This document shows positions 1-5,297 of a stretch of DNA of 5,297 nucleotides, piece by piece; the stretch's first letter is position 1, and every line of letters begins with the position of its first letter. The notes beneath the pieces were generated by a model. The model saw nothing but the letters and a program-made list of their open reading frames with translations. It was not told where the DNA came from and ran no database searches. A program made the translations under genes and the position numbers. This DNA comes from Acidobacteriota bacterium. GTDB taxonomy: Bacteria; Acidobacteriota; Blastocatellia; Pyrinomonadales; Pyrinomonadaceae. The stretch spans positions 1-5,297 of the forward strand of contig QHXE01000171.1 of the NCBI GenBank assembly GCA_003222835.1. Direction: 5' to 3'.

Positions 1-104
1 GTCTCTGCGGAGTACTGGAGTTTGCGCTGGCCGCCAACCCGACTAATAGATTCTCGGCACACTCTTATTAGCTCTTCAGCGAAACAACAAGTACACTTCA
101 CTTC

Positions 105-1835
105 ATGACGGCGAAACGCTTGCCCAAGAGATGGAAAGTCCGTCGCCCTGACGAGACTCGTGCGACGGAATTGGCTGCCGCGCTCCGCGTGTCGCCCATC
201 GTCGCCGGGTTGCTGGTTGCGCGCGGCCATCATGACCTTGGCTCGGCGCAATCGTTTCTAAAACCCAGCCTCGATCAACTTCACGATCCTTTTCTGATGC
301 GTGGGATGTCTGGCGCGGTAGCACGTCTTCTCAGGGCCATCGATAATCAAGATCCGATCCTGATTTACGGCGATTACGATGTTGATGGGACCACCGGAAC
401 GGCGGTGCTCTTACGCGCCTTCAGAATGTTGGGAGCAACCGCCGGTTATCACGTGCCCCATCGCTTTACTGAAGGTTATGGCATTCACCAAGCGGCGCTG
501 GAGAAAGCCGCGAGCGAAGGCTACAAATTGGTGGTCAGCGTCGACTGTGGGATACGCGCGCATGAGCCTTTGCACTGGGCGCGTGCGAATGGGCTCGACG
601 TAATCATCACGGATCACCATCTTCCCGATGACGACGAAGGATCGCCGCCCGCCCTCGCGGTGCTGAATCCAAACCAGCACGGGTGCGATTATCCGGATAA
701 GAATCTTGCCGGCGTGGGCGTCGCTTTCAAACTGGTTCACGCGTTATTTCGTGAGCGGGGAAAAGAATCAGTCGTTCCCGGCTTTCTGAAAATGGTGGCA
801 ATCGGAACGGTCGCCGACGTCGCGAAACTGATTGGCGAGAATCGCGCGATTGTGGCGTTGGGACTCTCTGATCTGCCGCGCGCCGTGAATCCGGGTTTGC
901 GCGCCCTGATCGATATCGCCGGGTGTGGCGATGGCGCGGAGATGAGCGCTTACGATCTTGGCTTTCGCATTGGGCCCAGAATCAACGCGGCGGGCCGTAT
1001 GGATGCGGCGAGCGCAGTAGTCGAACTCTTCAGTGCCAGCGACAAGGAAGATGCACGACGATTGGCAGAGCATCTCGACACGCGCAATCGCGAGCGCATG
1101 GAAGCGCAACGTGAGATATTTAATCGCGCAATCGAAGAGTTTGAAACCACTGGCCCAGACTTAGGTCTATGCTACGCGGCGGTGATCGCCGGCGACGGTT
1201 GGCATCGCGGCGTGATTGGATTGGCCGCATCAAAAATTGCGGAGCGCTTGCATCGCCCCTGCGTGGTTATCTCGTTCGATGGCGACGTCGGCCACGGTTC
1301 GGCGCGCAGCATCGAAGCCTATCATCTGTTCGACGGGCTGACGACGTGCCGCGATCTGCTGGACAAATTCGGCGGTCATTCGCACGCTGCCGGTCTGGCG
1401 ATTCGACGCGAATGCATTCCTGAGTTCCGCCGCCGCTTGAATGAACACGCAGCCTCGTGTTTGACTGAAGAAGATTTGACGCCTGGGCTTAACATCGACG
1501 CGGAAGTTTCGGCGCGCGCTCTAGGTTTTCAGCTTTCGCAGGAGTTGCGTGCCCTGGAGCCATTTGGCGCCGGTAATCCGCGGCCGTTATTTGTGACGCG
1601 CGGCCTCCGCGTATTGAGCGAACCGCGGATAATTAAAGCGCAGCATCTAAAGCTGCGCGTAGCCGGCGACGACAATCGGCCATTTGAAGCAATCTGGTGG
1701 CGCGGAGTTGAAGAGACGGAGCAAACGCCCGCAGTGAATCAGCGCATCGATCTCGCGTATGAACTGGAAGCTAATCGGTGGAATGGCAATATCAAATTGC
1801 AGTTGAATGTGAAGGACATTAAGAGCAGTGAATGA
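105..1835 (+). CDS. recJ: Single-stranded-DNA-specific exonuclease RecJ
   Basis: The gene encodes a 576-residue DHH-family 5'-3' single-strand DNA exonuclease. RecJ acts in the cytoplasm in RecF-pathway recombination, mismatch repair and stalled-fork processing. The family motifs appear in order: DYDVDG at residues 90-95, DCG at 147-149, DHH at 170-172, GTVADV at 234-239 and GPRINAAGR at 290-298. A charged helical linker follows at about 315-345, then the DHHA1 domain with GGHSHAAG at 423-430, and a C-terminal OB-like domain from about PFGAGN (486-491). The Asp/His metal ligands all look intact. The length matches E. coli RecJ (about 577 residues). ATG 105 is the only reasonable start, because an in-frame TAG lies at 69-71 with no start codon after it. 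No strong Shine-Dalgarno is visible. Two adjacent TGA codons (1833-1838) end the gene, and a REP-like repeat begins 13 bases after the first stop codon. The function is secure from the motifs; nothing in the gene looks damaged. Confidence 0.97.
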   Translation: MTAKRLPKRWKVRRPDETRATELAAALRVSPIVAGLLVARGHHDLGSAQSFLKPSLDQLHDPFLMRGMSGAVARLLRAIDNQDPILIYGDYDVDGTTGTAVLLRAFRMLGATAGYHVPHRFTEGYGIHQAALEKAASEGYKLVVSVDCGIRAHEPLHWARANGLDVIITDHHLPDDDEGSPPALAVLNPNQHGCDYPDKNLAGVGVAFKLVHALFRERGKESVVPGFLKMVAIGTVADVAKLIGENRAIVALGLSDLPRAVNPGLRALIDIAGCGDGAEMSAYDLGFRIGPRINAAGRMDAASAVVELFSASDKEDARRLAEHLDTRNRERMEAQREIFNRAIEEFETTGPDLGLCYAAVIAGDGWHRGVIGLAASKIAERLHRPCVVISFDGDVGHGSARSIEAYHLFDGLTTCRDLLDKFGGHSHAAGLAIRRECIPEFRRRLNEHAASCLTEEDLTPGLNIDAEVSARALGFQLSQELRALEPFGAGNPRPLFVTRGLRVLSEPRIIKAQHLKLRVAGDDNRPFEAIWWRGVEETEQTPAVNQRIDLAYELEANRWNGNIKLQLNVKDIKSSE

Positions 1836-1848
1836 TGAGTGGTTTACG

Positions 1849-1882
1849 CCCTCTCCCTTTTGGGAGAGGGTCGGGGTGAGGG
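1849..1882 (+). repeat. REP-like palindromic repeat, copy 1
   Basis: A perfect 9-bp stem (CCCTCTCCC at 1849-1857 with GGGAGAGGG at 1862-1870) surrounds a TTTT loop, followed by a TCGGGGTGAGGG tail. This resembles the dispersed 'CCCTCACCCC..CCCTCTCCC' palindromes common in bacterial intergenic regions. The hairpin lacks a following U-tract, so it is not a standard intrinsic terminator. An inverted second copy lies downstream at 1942-1971, which makes a BIME-like pair. Confidence 0.8.
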
Positions 1883-1941
1883 CTATAGTAGCGACCAATG
1901 ACGAAGAAAAAATAATTACCACTTATTTTTGCCCAGTACGA

Positions 1942-1971
1942 CCCTCACCCCAGCCCTCTCCCAAAGGGAGA
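1942..1971 (-). repeat. REP-like palindromic repeat, copy 2 (inverted)
   Basis: Read on the minus strand, this copy matches copy 1 closely. It has a TCTCCC/GGGAGA stem around a 3-base loop (copy 1 has four T), then GGG, CT instead of TC, and the same GGGGTGAGGG tail. The self-stem is shorter (6 bp, 1957-1962 with 1966-1971) because the outer half of the 5' arm has diverged. The two copies could also pair with each other over about 30 bases to form one long cruciform or RNA hairpin. Confidence 0.78.
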
Positions 1972-2020
1972 TTGGCTGCGGCGCATACGCGGGAATTCTG
2001 CGCGAAAGATTCTTGCCTGG

Positions 2021-2368
2021 TTGCGCAGCGAAGGACATTTGAGTTCGCTTAAGAAACTTGCTCTGGTACATCCTCAAAAGCGACAGCACACTCATTCCGT
2101 TTGGCAAAAGGATCCTTCAGTAATTGATTTGTGGGGTCACAAATTCGTCCGACAAAAGTTAAACTATCTGCATTTGAATCCAGTCCGCGCAGGATTGTGT
2201 CAGCATCCCGCGGAGTGGAAGTGGTCGAGTTATAGAGCATACCTGCCGCATCAGCCGGGCGAAGTGCCGATAGAAGTCGATTGGCGTGCGTATTGGAAAG
2301 AGGAAGAGTTCGAAACTGGCAAACAGGCGGGCGGTAGCCCGCCTCTAAACGTGGTGGTAGTTGGGTAA
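2021..2368 (+). pseudogene. REP-associated tyrosine transposase (RAYT), C-terminal remnant
   Basis: This 115-residue frame, readable only from a TTG at 2021, matches the C-terminal part of Y1-transposase-like RAYT proteins. These are single-copy, domesticated relatives of the IS200/IS605 transposases that act on REP palindromes. The diagnostic parts are VWQKDPSVIDLW at residues 27-38 and LNYLHLNPVRAGL at about 47-59, whose Tyr49 is probably the catalytic tyrosine. The WKWSSYRAYLPH segment follows. Family-like sequence seems to begin a little upstream, near 2000 (ARKILAWL), in the same open frame and without an ATG. Intact members are roughly twice this long; the N-terminal half with the HUH metal-binding motif is absent, so it cannot be active alone. 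The frame is free of stops, so the loss is recent or the fragment is tolerated. Its TAA (2366-2368) overlaps the ATG of the next gene. The family call is firm; the pseudogene status is inferred from the missing N-terminus. Confidence 0.82.
2325..2344. repeat. Palindrome in the 3' end of the RAYT remnant
   Basis: A perfect 8-bp inverted repeat (AGGCGGGC at 2325-2332 with GCCCGCCT at 2337-2344) surrounds a GGTA loop. It is followed by a GT-rich tail up to about 2365 that contains GTGGTGGTAG. It encodes the low-complexity C-terminal tail of the RAYT frame (GGSPPLNVVVVG), which suggests that a repeat unit was captured as coding sequence. The sequence differs from the pair at 1849-1971, so it belongs to another palindrome family. 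It ends just before the start codon at 2368. Confidence 0.65.
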
Positions 2369-4056
2369 TGCAAGTCGTAACTCGAAGAAAACGAACCAGC
2401 GCCGTTGACCTGCGGGCGAGAGTTCCAGCGATCGCGCGCGGTTTGGCGCTGTTTCTTTTGATCGGTGGCGTGATTTTTGTCGGCATCTCTTATTACAAGA
2501 TGCGCCACAACACGCCCTTTCGCATGAAGTCTGAAACGCCCGCGCTCTCGAAAGAGATTACCGGCATCATCGAAGGCTATGAGCGACGCATGACCAAAGG
2601 CGATCGTTTGTATCTATGGTTGCGTGCGGCGCGCGACGTTTCTTATGCGGACGGCCATCATGAACTGGAACAGGTGAATCTTCAGGTGTTTCCGCCGAGC
2701 GGTGACAAGCCAGATCAGATCATTTCAGATCGGGCCATTTATGACGAGAAGAATGGGGCAGGACAATTCACCGGCAACGTGCAGATCGAAACTCACGAAG
2801 CTTTGAAAGTGAAAACCGATTCGCTTGTCTATCATCAGGATAACGAAGTCGCCGAGACATCGTCGCCGATCACCTTCGAGCGTGAAAACGTTTCGGGCAA
2901 AGCGACCGGAGCGCTGGTCGACGATAAGAACAAGCGGCTTGAGTTGCGCAACGACGTCGAAGTCACCGTAGCGCCCGAAGCGTTCAAAGATCCGAATAAA
3001 AAAGATACCAAACCATTGAAAGGCGCCCGCGCGAAGCCGGTCACAATTCATTCGGCGCAGGCGGTCTTCGAACAGACTTCGATGCGCCTGACTTTCTCGG
3101 GCGGCGCGACGGCGGAACAGGACCAGGACGTCATGAGCGGCGACACGCTCACCGCGATTCTCAACGATAAGAACAAGCTGGAAAAGATCGAGATGCGCGG
3201 CAACTCGTATCTACGTTCGATGGACGAAGGACACGCGGCCGAAGCGCATTCCGTCGATATGGATTTTTCTTTCGATAGCGATCAGCGTTTACAGCGCGCT
3301 TACGGCGCGCGCGACATTCGCGCGCAAACGCTCAACGCCGATTCGGATATGCAACTCAGCGGCGCTAGTGCGCTCAACATCGACTTTCAAGCACTGGGCG
3401 ATCGCAGTCTCTTGAAAGAGATGCGCACTGAAGGCCGCTCGGTCGTAACGCTGTCCGCTCCAAAATCGAAAGCCAACGATCCGCGCGCCGCCAGTAAGCG
3501 TTTGACTGCCGATTCGATCAAGATGACCTGGCGCTCAACCGGCAAAGATCTCGAAAAGGCCGAAGCCGTCGGCAATGGTGAATTGTACGTCGAGCCGGTG
3601 CAGCAAACTGCGAAGGCGGATCGCAAGACGCTGACCGCGCCGCGTTTCGATTGTGATTTCTTCGAGAGTGGAAACATTGCGCGCAACTGTACGGCCACTG
3701 GTGGCGCGAAAGCCGTTTTCGATCCCTTTCACCCGAGCGCTAAACGCGGAGCGCGCACCTTGACCTCGCAAAAGATGGCGGCACTTTTTGTCCGCGAAAC
3801 GCAGGATGTCGACAGAGTCGATGCCACGGGCGAGGCGAAGTTCAATGAAATGGATCGCAACGGCCTCGCCAACAGCTTGGCTTACACCGTGACGGATGAA
3901 ACCGTGCGGCTGCGTGGTGGCGAATGCGACCGATATCTCCTACTGCCGCGGCAAAGTGCAGACGACCTACTACAGCCAGGAACAGACCAACGGCGCGGCG
4001 CCATTTCGCAAAGTGAAGAGCCCGGTTTATCTGCTCGCCGATCGGGCGGAGGTTAA
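2368..4056 (+). CDS. lptC: LptC/LptA-like LPS transport bridge protein, N-terminal part (frameshifted)
   Basis: This is the N-terminal part of a membrane-anchored LPS-transport protein. A basic N-terminus (RRKR at 6-9) precedes one transmembrane helix at about residues 23-42, giving an N-in topology with the rest in the periplasm. Residues about 60-200 resemble LptC/YrbK, with DRAIYDEKNGAGQFTGNVQI and TDSLVYHQDNEVAETSSPI-type strands. From about 225 onward come further OstA/LptA-like beta-jellyroll units with recurring 'LTADSI..' and 'V.A.G' patterns, for example 228-281, 377-408 and 464-519. Such proteins pass LPS from the inner-membrane LptBFG complex towards LptD. Family-like sequence stops at about residue 519 (RLRGGE). 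The last 43 residues are frameshifted junk ending at TAA 4054-4056, while the true continuation lies in the +1 frame. ATG 2368 is the only start: an in-frame TAG at 2335-2337 has no alternative start after it, and a later start would remove the membrane anchor. The Shine-Dalgarno is weak. LptC is the best single name, although the chain is far longer than a typical LptC of about 190 residues. Confidence 0.8.
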   Translation: MQVVTRRKRTSAVDLRARVPAIARGLALFLLIGGVIFVGISYYKMRHNTPFRMKSETPALSKEITGIIEGYERRMTKGDRLYLWLRAARDVSYADGHHELEQVNLQVFPPSGDKPDQIISDRAIYDEKNGAGQFTGNVQIETHEALKVKTDSLVYHQDNEVAETSSPITFERENVSGKATGALVDDKNKRLELRNDVEVTVAPEAFKDPNKKDTKPLKGARAKPVTIHSAQAVFEQTSMRLTFSGGATAEQDQDVMSGDTLTAILNDKNKLEKIEMRGNSYLRSMDEGHAAEAHSVDMDFSFDSDQRLQRAYGARDIRAQTLNADSDMQLSGASALNIDFQALGDRSLLKEMRTEGRSVVTLSAPKSKANDPRAASKRLTADSIKMTWRSTGKDLEKAEAVGNGELYVEPVQQTAKADRKTLTAPRFDCDFFESGNIARNCTATGGAKAVFDPFHPSAKRGARTLTSQKMAALFVRETQDVDRVDATGEAKFNEMDRNGLANSLAYTVTDETVRLRGGECDRYLLLPRQSADDLLQPGTDQRRGAISQSEEPGLSARRSGGG

Positions 4057-4645
4057 TCACGATTCGGGCGTGGCTATCTACACCGGCAACTCACGCATGT
4101 GGCAAGACGACAACTTCGTGCGCGCCGACACGATTACTTTGTTTCGCGAAGAGAAGCGGATGGACGCGCGCGGCCACGTGCAAAGCGCCCTTTATCAGGC
4201 GAAACAGAAAACTGGAAATTCGACGGCCGTGGTCCCGGTGTTTGCAACGGCTGAATTCATGCGCTATTCCGATCCCGATCGCCTGCTGCACTACGAAACC
4301 AACGTCGACATCAAACAGGGAACCGATCGCATGACTTCAGGAGTTGCCGACGTTTATTTGCAAAAAGACGTGAACGAAGTCGAGCGCACAATCGCGCAGC
4401 ACAACGTCGTAATAATTCAACCCGGCAAACGCGGAGCCGGAGACTGGTGCCAATACACAAACGCCGATGAAGTCGCGGTCCTCAAAGGCAATCCCGCGCA
4501 CGTCGAAGACGTCGAGCAAGGAACCACCGACGGCAATCGCCTGACGATGTACCGTCGCGAGAATCGTGTCGTCGTGGACGATAATCGCGGCGAACAATCG
4601 CCCGGGCGCGTGCGTTCGACTCACAAGGTGAACAAAAATCCTTAA
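3896..4645 (+). CDS. LptA/OstA-like domain, C-terminal part of the frameshifted LPS transport protein
   Basis: This is the downstream half of the 2368 gene in the +1 frame. Family-like sequence starts after about ten residues, at ATDISYCRGKVQTTYYSQ. One LptA-type unit follows (about residues 43-100: SPVYLLADRAEVNHDSG, IYTGNSRMWQDDNFVRADTI). A second unit (about 115-232) ends in the typical YTNADEVAVLKGNPAHVED, a GNRLTMYRRENRVVVDD strand and a basic tail. There is no signal peptide or membrane helix, so alone it would stay in the cytoplasm and be useless; this supports its being a severed C-terminus. The ATG at 3896 lies just after an in-frame TGA (3890-3892) and has no proper ribosome site, so it is probably not a real start. 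Joined by removal of one base, the whole protein would be about 758 residues. The separate ORF could be annotated as an LptA/OstA family protein. Confidence 0.75.
   Translation: MKPCGCVVANATDISYCRGKVQTTYYSQEQTNGAAPFRKVKSPVYLLADRAEVNHDSGVAIYTGNSRMWQDDNFVRADTITLFREEKRMDARGHVQSALYQAKQKTGNSTAVVPVFATAEFMRYSDPDRLLHYETNVDIKQGTDRMTSGVADVYLQKDVNEVERTIAQHNVVIIQPGKRGAGDWCQYTNADEVAVLKGNPAHVEDVEQGTTDGNRLTMYRRENRVVVDDNRGEQSPGRVRSTHKVNKNP
3915..3928 (+). other. Probable single-base frameshift within the lptC-like gene
   Basis: The family-like translation runs in the frame of 2368 up to the RLRGGE codons (ending 3924) and resumes one frame later at the GCG ACC GAT codons (3926 on). One extra base in about 3915-3928 explains this. 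Removing T3925 gives RLRGGEATDISY and removing one G at 3919-3920 gives RLRGANATDISY. The switch must fall between 3893, where the second frame opens after TGA, and 4054, where the first frame stops. There is no slippery heptamer or downstream pseudoknot evident, so programmed frameshifting is unlikely. A real mutation and a sequencing or assembly error cannot be told apart here. Confidence 0.75.
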
Positions 4646-4669
4646 GACTCAATACAAGTTTGTCCACGC

Positions 4670-4700
4670 CCTGTCCTATGCCAACCGGTATGGCGACAGG
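4670..4700 (+). terminator. Hairpin downstream of the lptC-like gene, possible terminator
   Basis: The arm CCTGTC (4670-4675) pairs with GACAGG (4695-4700). After a one-base bulge (C4694), 4676-4682 pairs with 4687-4693, including two G-U pairs, around an AACC loop. It lies 25 bases after the TAA at 4643-4645, where a terminator would be expected. No U-tract follows, so it would be a weak or factor-assisted terminator, or a 3'-end stabilising hairpin. Confidence 0.35.
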
Positions 4701-4752
4701 TGACGAATCGCTTGACGAGTTTGGTAAAAAGTTGCACATAGTCCGACGGGAA

Positions 4753-5297
4753 ATGAAATACAAAATCCCCTATACGCGAAGAGTGTGCCCTATTCTGCCG
4801 TTTGCAATCTTGCTCTGTGTAACCGTATTTGGTTCGGTTTCTTCCGGCCAGGACAAACAAACCAAAGGCCCCGAACCTTCAGGGGTTGAGCTTCTTAAAC
4901 TAAGCGGTAGCAAACCCAATCTAACTTTTACAGGAGAAGGAATAACCTCGATCAAGACCAGCGATCTTTTTAAGATCGGAATGACCCGGGTTAAGCCGTT
5001 CGACAGGAGCTTCAAGATTGAGCTTCCGGTTGGCTACACGCTCTTCAACAACCTCGCCTACATGATCGATTCAGACGCTGTATTCTCGGGCCCAAACGAT
5101 TTTACGTTCAAAGTTCCCTCGGCAACCACGACCCATGTATTTGAAAAGCTTCATATTTTGTATGCCGGTGAAAACGAAGCTGAACCAGAACAACCTCGGT
5201 GGATCGATGCCACAGTCGAACCGCCCTTCCAAGAGTACTGGGAGCGTTATCTACCCAAAGCTGAGTTTGAGAAACGGCTTGCCGATTTTTCGACCCG
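4753..5297 (+). CDS. Exported protein of unknown function (partial, runs off right edge)
   Basis: An open frame with no stop runs from ATG 4753 to the window end, giving 181 complete codons. I do not recognise the family. The N-terminus looks like a Sec signal peptide: basic region (K2, K4, R9, R10), hydrophobic core at about 13-29 (FAILLCVTVFG) and a probable cleavage site near 30-33 (SVSSGQD). No lipobox cysteine is seen, so a soluble periplasmic or secreted protein is likely. The mature part is mixed charged and aromatic with likely beta strands (residues 55-140) and an acidic, Trp/Tyr-rich stretch (EPPFQEYWERYLP, 156-168). In-frame ATGs at 4678 and 4690 would add 21-25 residues before the signal peptide and overlap the 4670-4700 hairpin, so 4753 is preferred. 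A TTGACG at 4712-4717 could be a -35 box, but the paired -10 (CATAGT, 4737-4742) needs a long 19-base spacer. The gene is visibly AT-richer (24/60 GC at 4921-4980) than the lptC-like gene (37/60 at 3301-3360). Confidence 0.72.
   Translation, partial: MKYKIPYTRRVCPILPFAILLCVTVFGSVSSGQDKQTKGPEPSGVELLKLSGSKPNLTFTGEGITSIKTSDLFKIGMTRVKPFDRSFKIELPVGYTLFNNLAYMIDSDAVFSGPNDFTFKVPSATTTHVFEKLHILYAGENEAEPEQPRWIDATVEPPFQEYWERYLPKAEFEKRLADFST

Larger units (their letters stand above)
1836..2020. other. Intergenic repeat patch between recJ and transposase remnant
   Basis: This stretch holds no convincing gene. Short open frames through it translate mostly the repeat itself, giving the low-complexity Ser/Pro/Gly/Arg peptides typical of spurious REP-derived ORFs. 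It contains an inverted pair of palindromic repeats (1849-1882 and 1942-1971) separated by an AT-rich spacer of about 59 bases. Transposase-like coding sequence begins near 2000. It could end the recJ transcript or stabilise its 3' end, but this is inference. Confidence 0.6.

Noticed and set aside
22..49. Possible -35/-10 pair (TTGCGC, TAATAG) upstream of recJ
   Set aside because: The match to consensus is weak and the 16-base spacing is not ideal; pairs of this quality occur by chance in such sequence.
1647..1922. A minus-strand frame of 91 codons
   Set aside because: Its N-terminal part is repeat-derived (LTPTLSQKGEG type) and the rest is antisense to recJ. No start signal or family resemblance is seen.
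1828..2052. A plus-strand frame of 74 codons across the repeat patch
   Set aside because: It overlaps the end of recJ, translates the palindromic repeats into Ser/Pro/Arg peptides and runs out of frame into the RAYT remnant. It is a typical spurious REP ORF.
2049..2486. A minus-strand frame of 145 codons
   Set aside because: It lies antisense to both the RAYT remnant and the start of the lptC-like gene, which have clear family resemblance on the plus strand.
3300..3326. GCGC-rich alternating stretch that could form a hairpin or Z-DNA
   Set aside because: It lies within the lptC-like coding frame and is explained by Ala/Arg codons (AYGARDIRAQ). There is no sign of selection for structure.
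4962..4978. Seven-bp inverted repeat CGATCTT/AAGATCG resembling a small terminator or operator
   Set aside because: It lies well inside the exported-protein coding frame, is short, and has no U-tract or promoter nearby, so it is probably coincidental.
1..5297. CRISPR array, tRNA, rRNA, riboswitch or toxin-antitoxin/defence genes
   Set aside because: No regularly spaced direct repeats, no cloverleaf or rRNA-like sequence, and no defence-family motif was seen on either strand.

Overview
The window reads as about 5.3 kb of chromosome from a diderm (LPS-making) bacterium. Gene density, a GC level near the mid-50s % over most of the window and the protein style suggest an Acidobacteriota-type genome, possibly Blastocatellia. 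That placement is a guess from protein style, not a measurement. The certain point is that an LPS-transport bridge protein is encoded, which implies an outer membrane.

Layout from left to right, with all genes on the + strand: (1) 1-104 is a short leader with no supported gene. (2) 105-1835 is a complete recJ, the single-strand 5'-3' exonuclease of recombination and repair. (3) 1836-2020 is a non-coding patch holding two inverted copies of a REP-like palindromic repeat. (4) About 2000-2368 is the C-terminal remnant of a REP-associated tyrosine transposase (RAYT, Y1_Tnp family). It has lost its N-terminal half, and a second, different palindrome lies in its 3' end. (5) 2368-4645 is one long LptC/LptA-like (OstA/YrbK) gene, split by an apparent single-base frameshift near 3915-3928, so it reads as two overlapping ORFs (2368-4056 and 3896-4645). 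(6) 4646-4752 is an intergenic stretch with a good hairpin. (7) From 4753 past the right edge is an AT-richer gene for an exported protein of unknown function.

recJ and the LPS-transport gene serve unrelated housekeeping pathways, repair and envelope assembly. The notable structure is what lies between them: a decayed REP/RAYT island whose stop codon overlaps the start codon of the lptC-like gene (TAATG). The lptC-like protein starts with one membrane anchor and an LptC domain, then runs into several LptA-like beta-jellyroll units. If the frameshift is corrected it is about 758 residues, so it could supply in one chain the periplasmic bridge that LptC and several LptA subunits build elsewhere.

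I see no CRISPR array, rRNA, tRNA, phage gene or defence system here. The points most worth following are the frameshifted LptC-LptA fusion, the RAYT remnant with its two palindrome families, and the unrecognised exported protein at the right edge.
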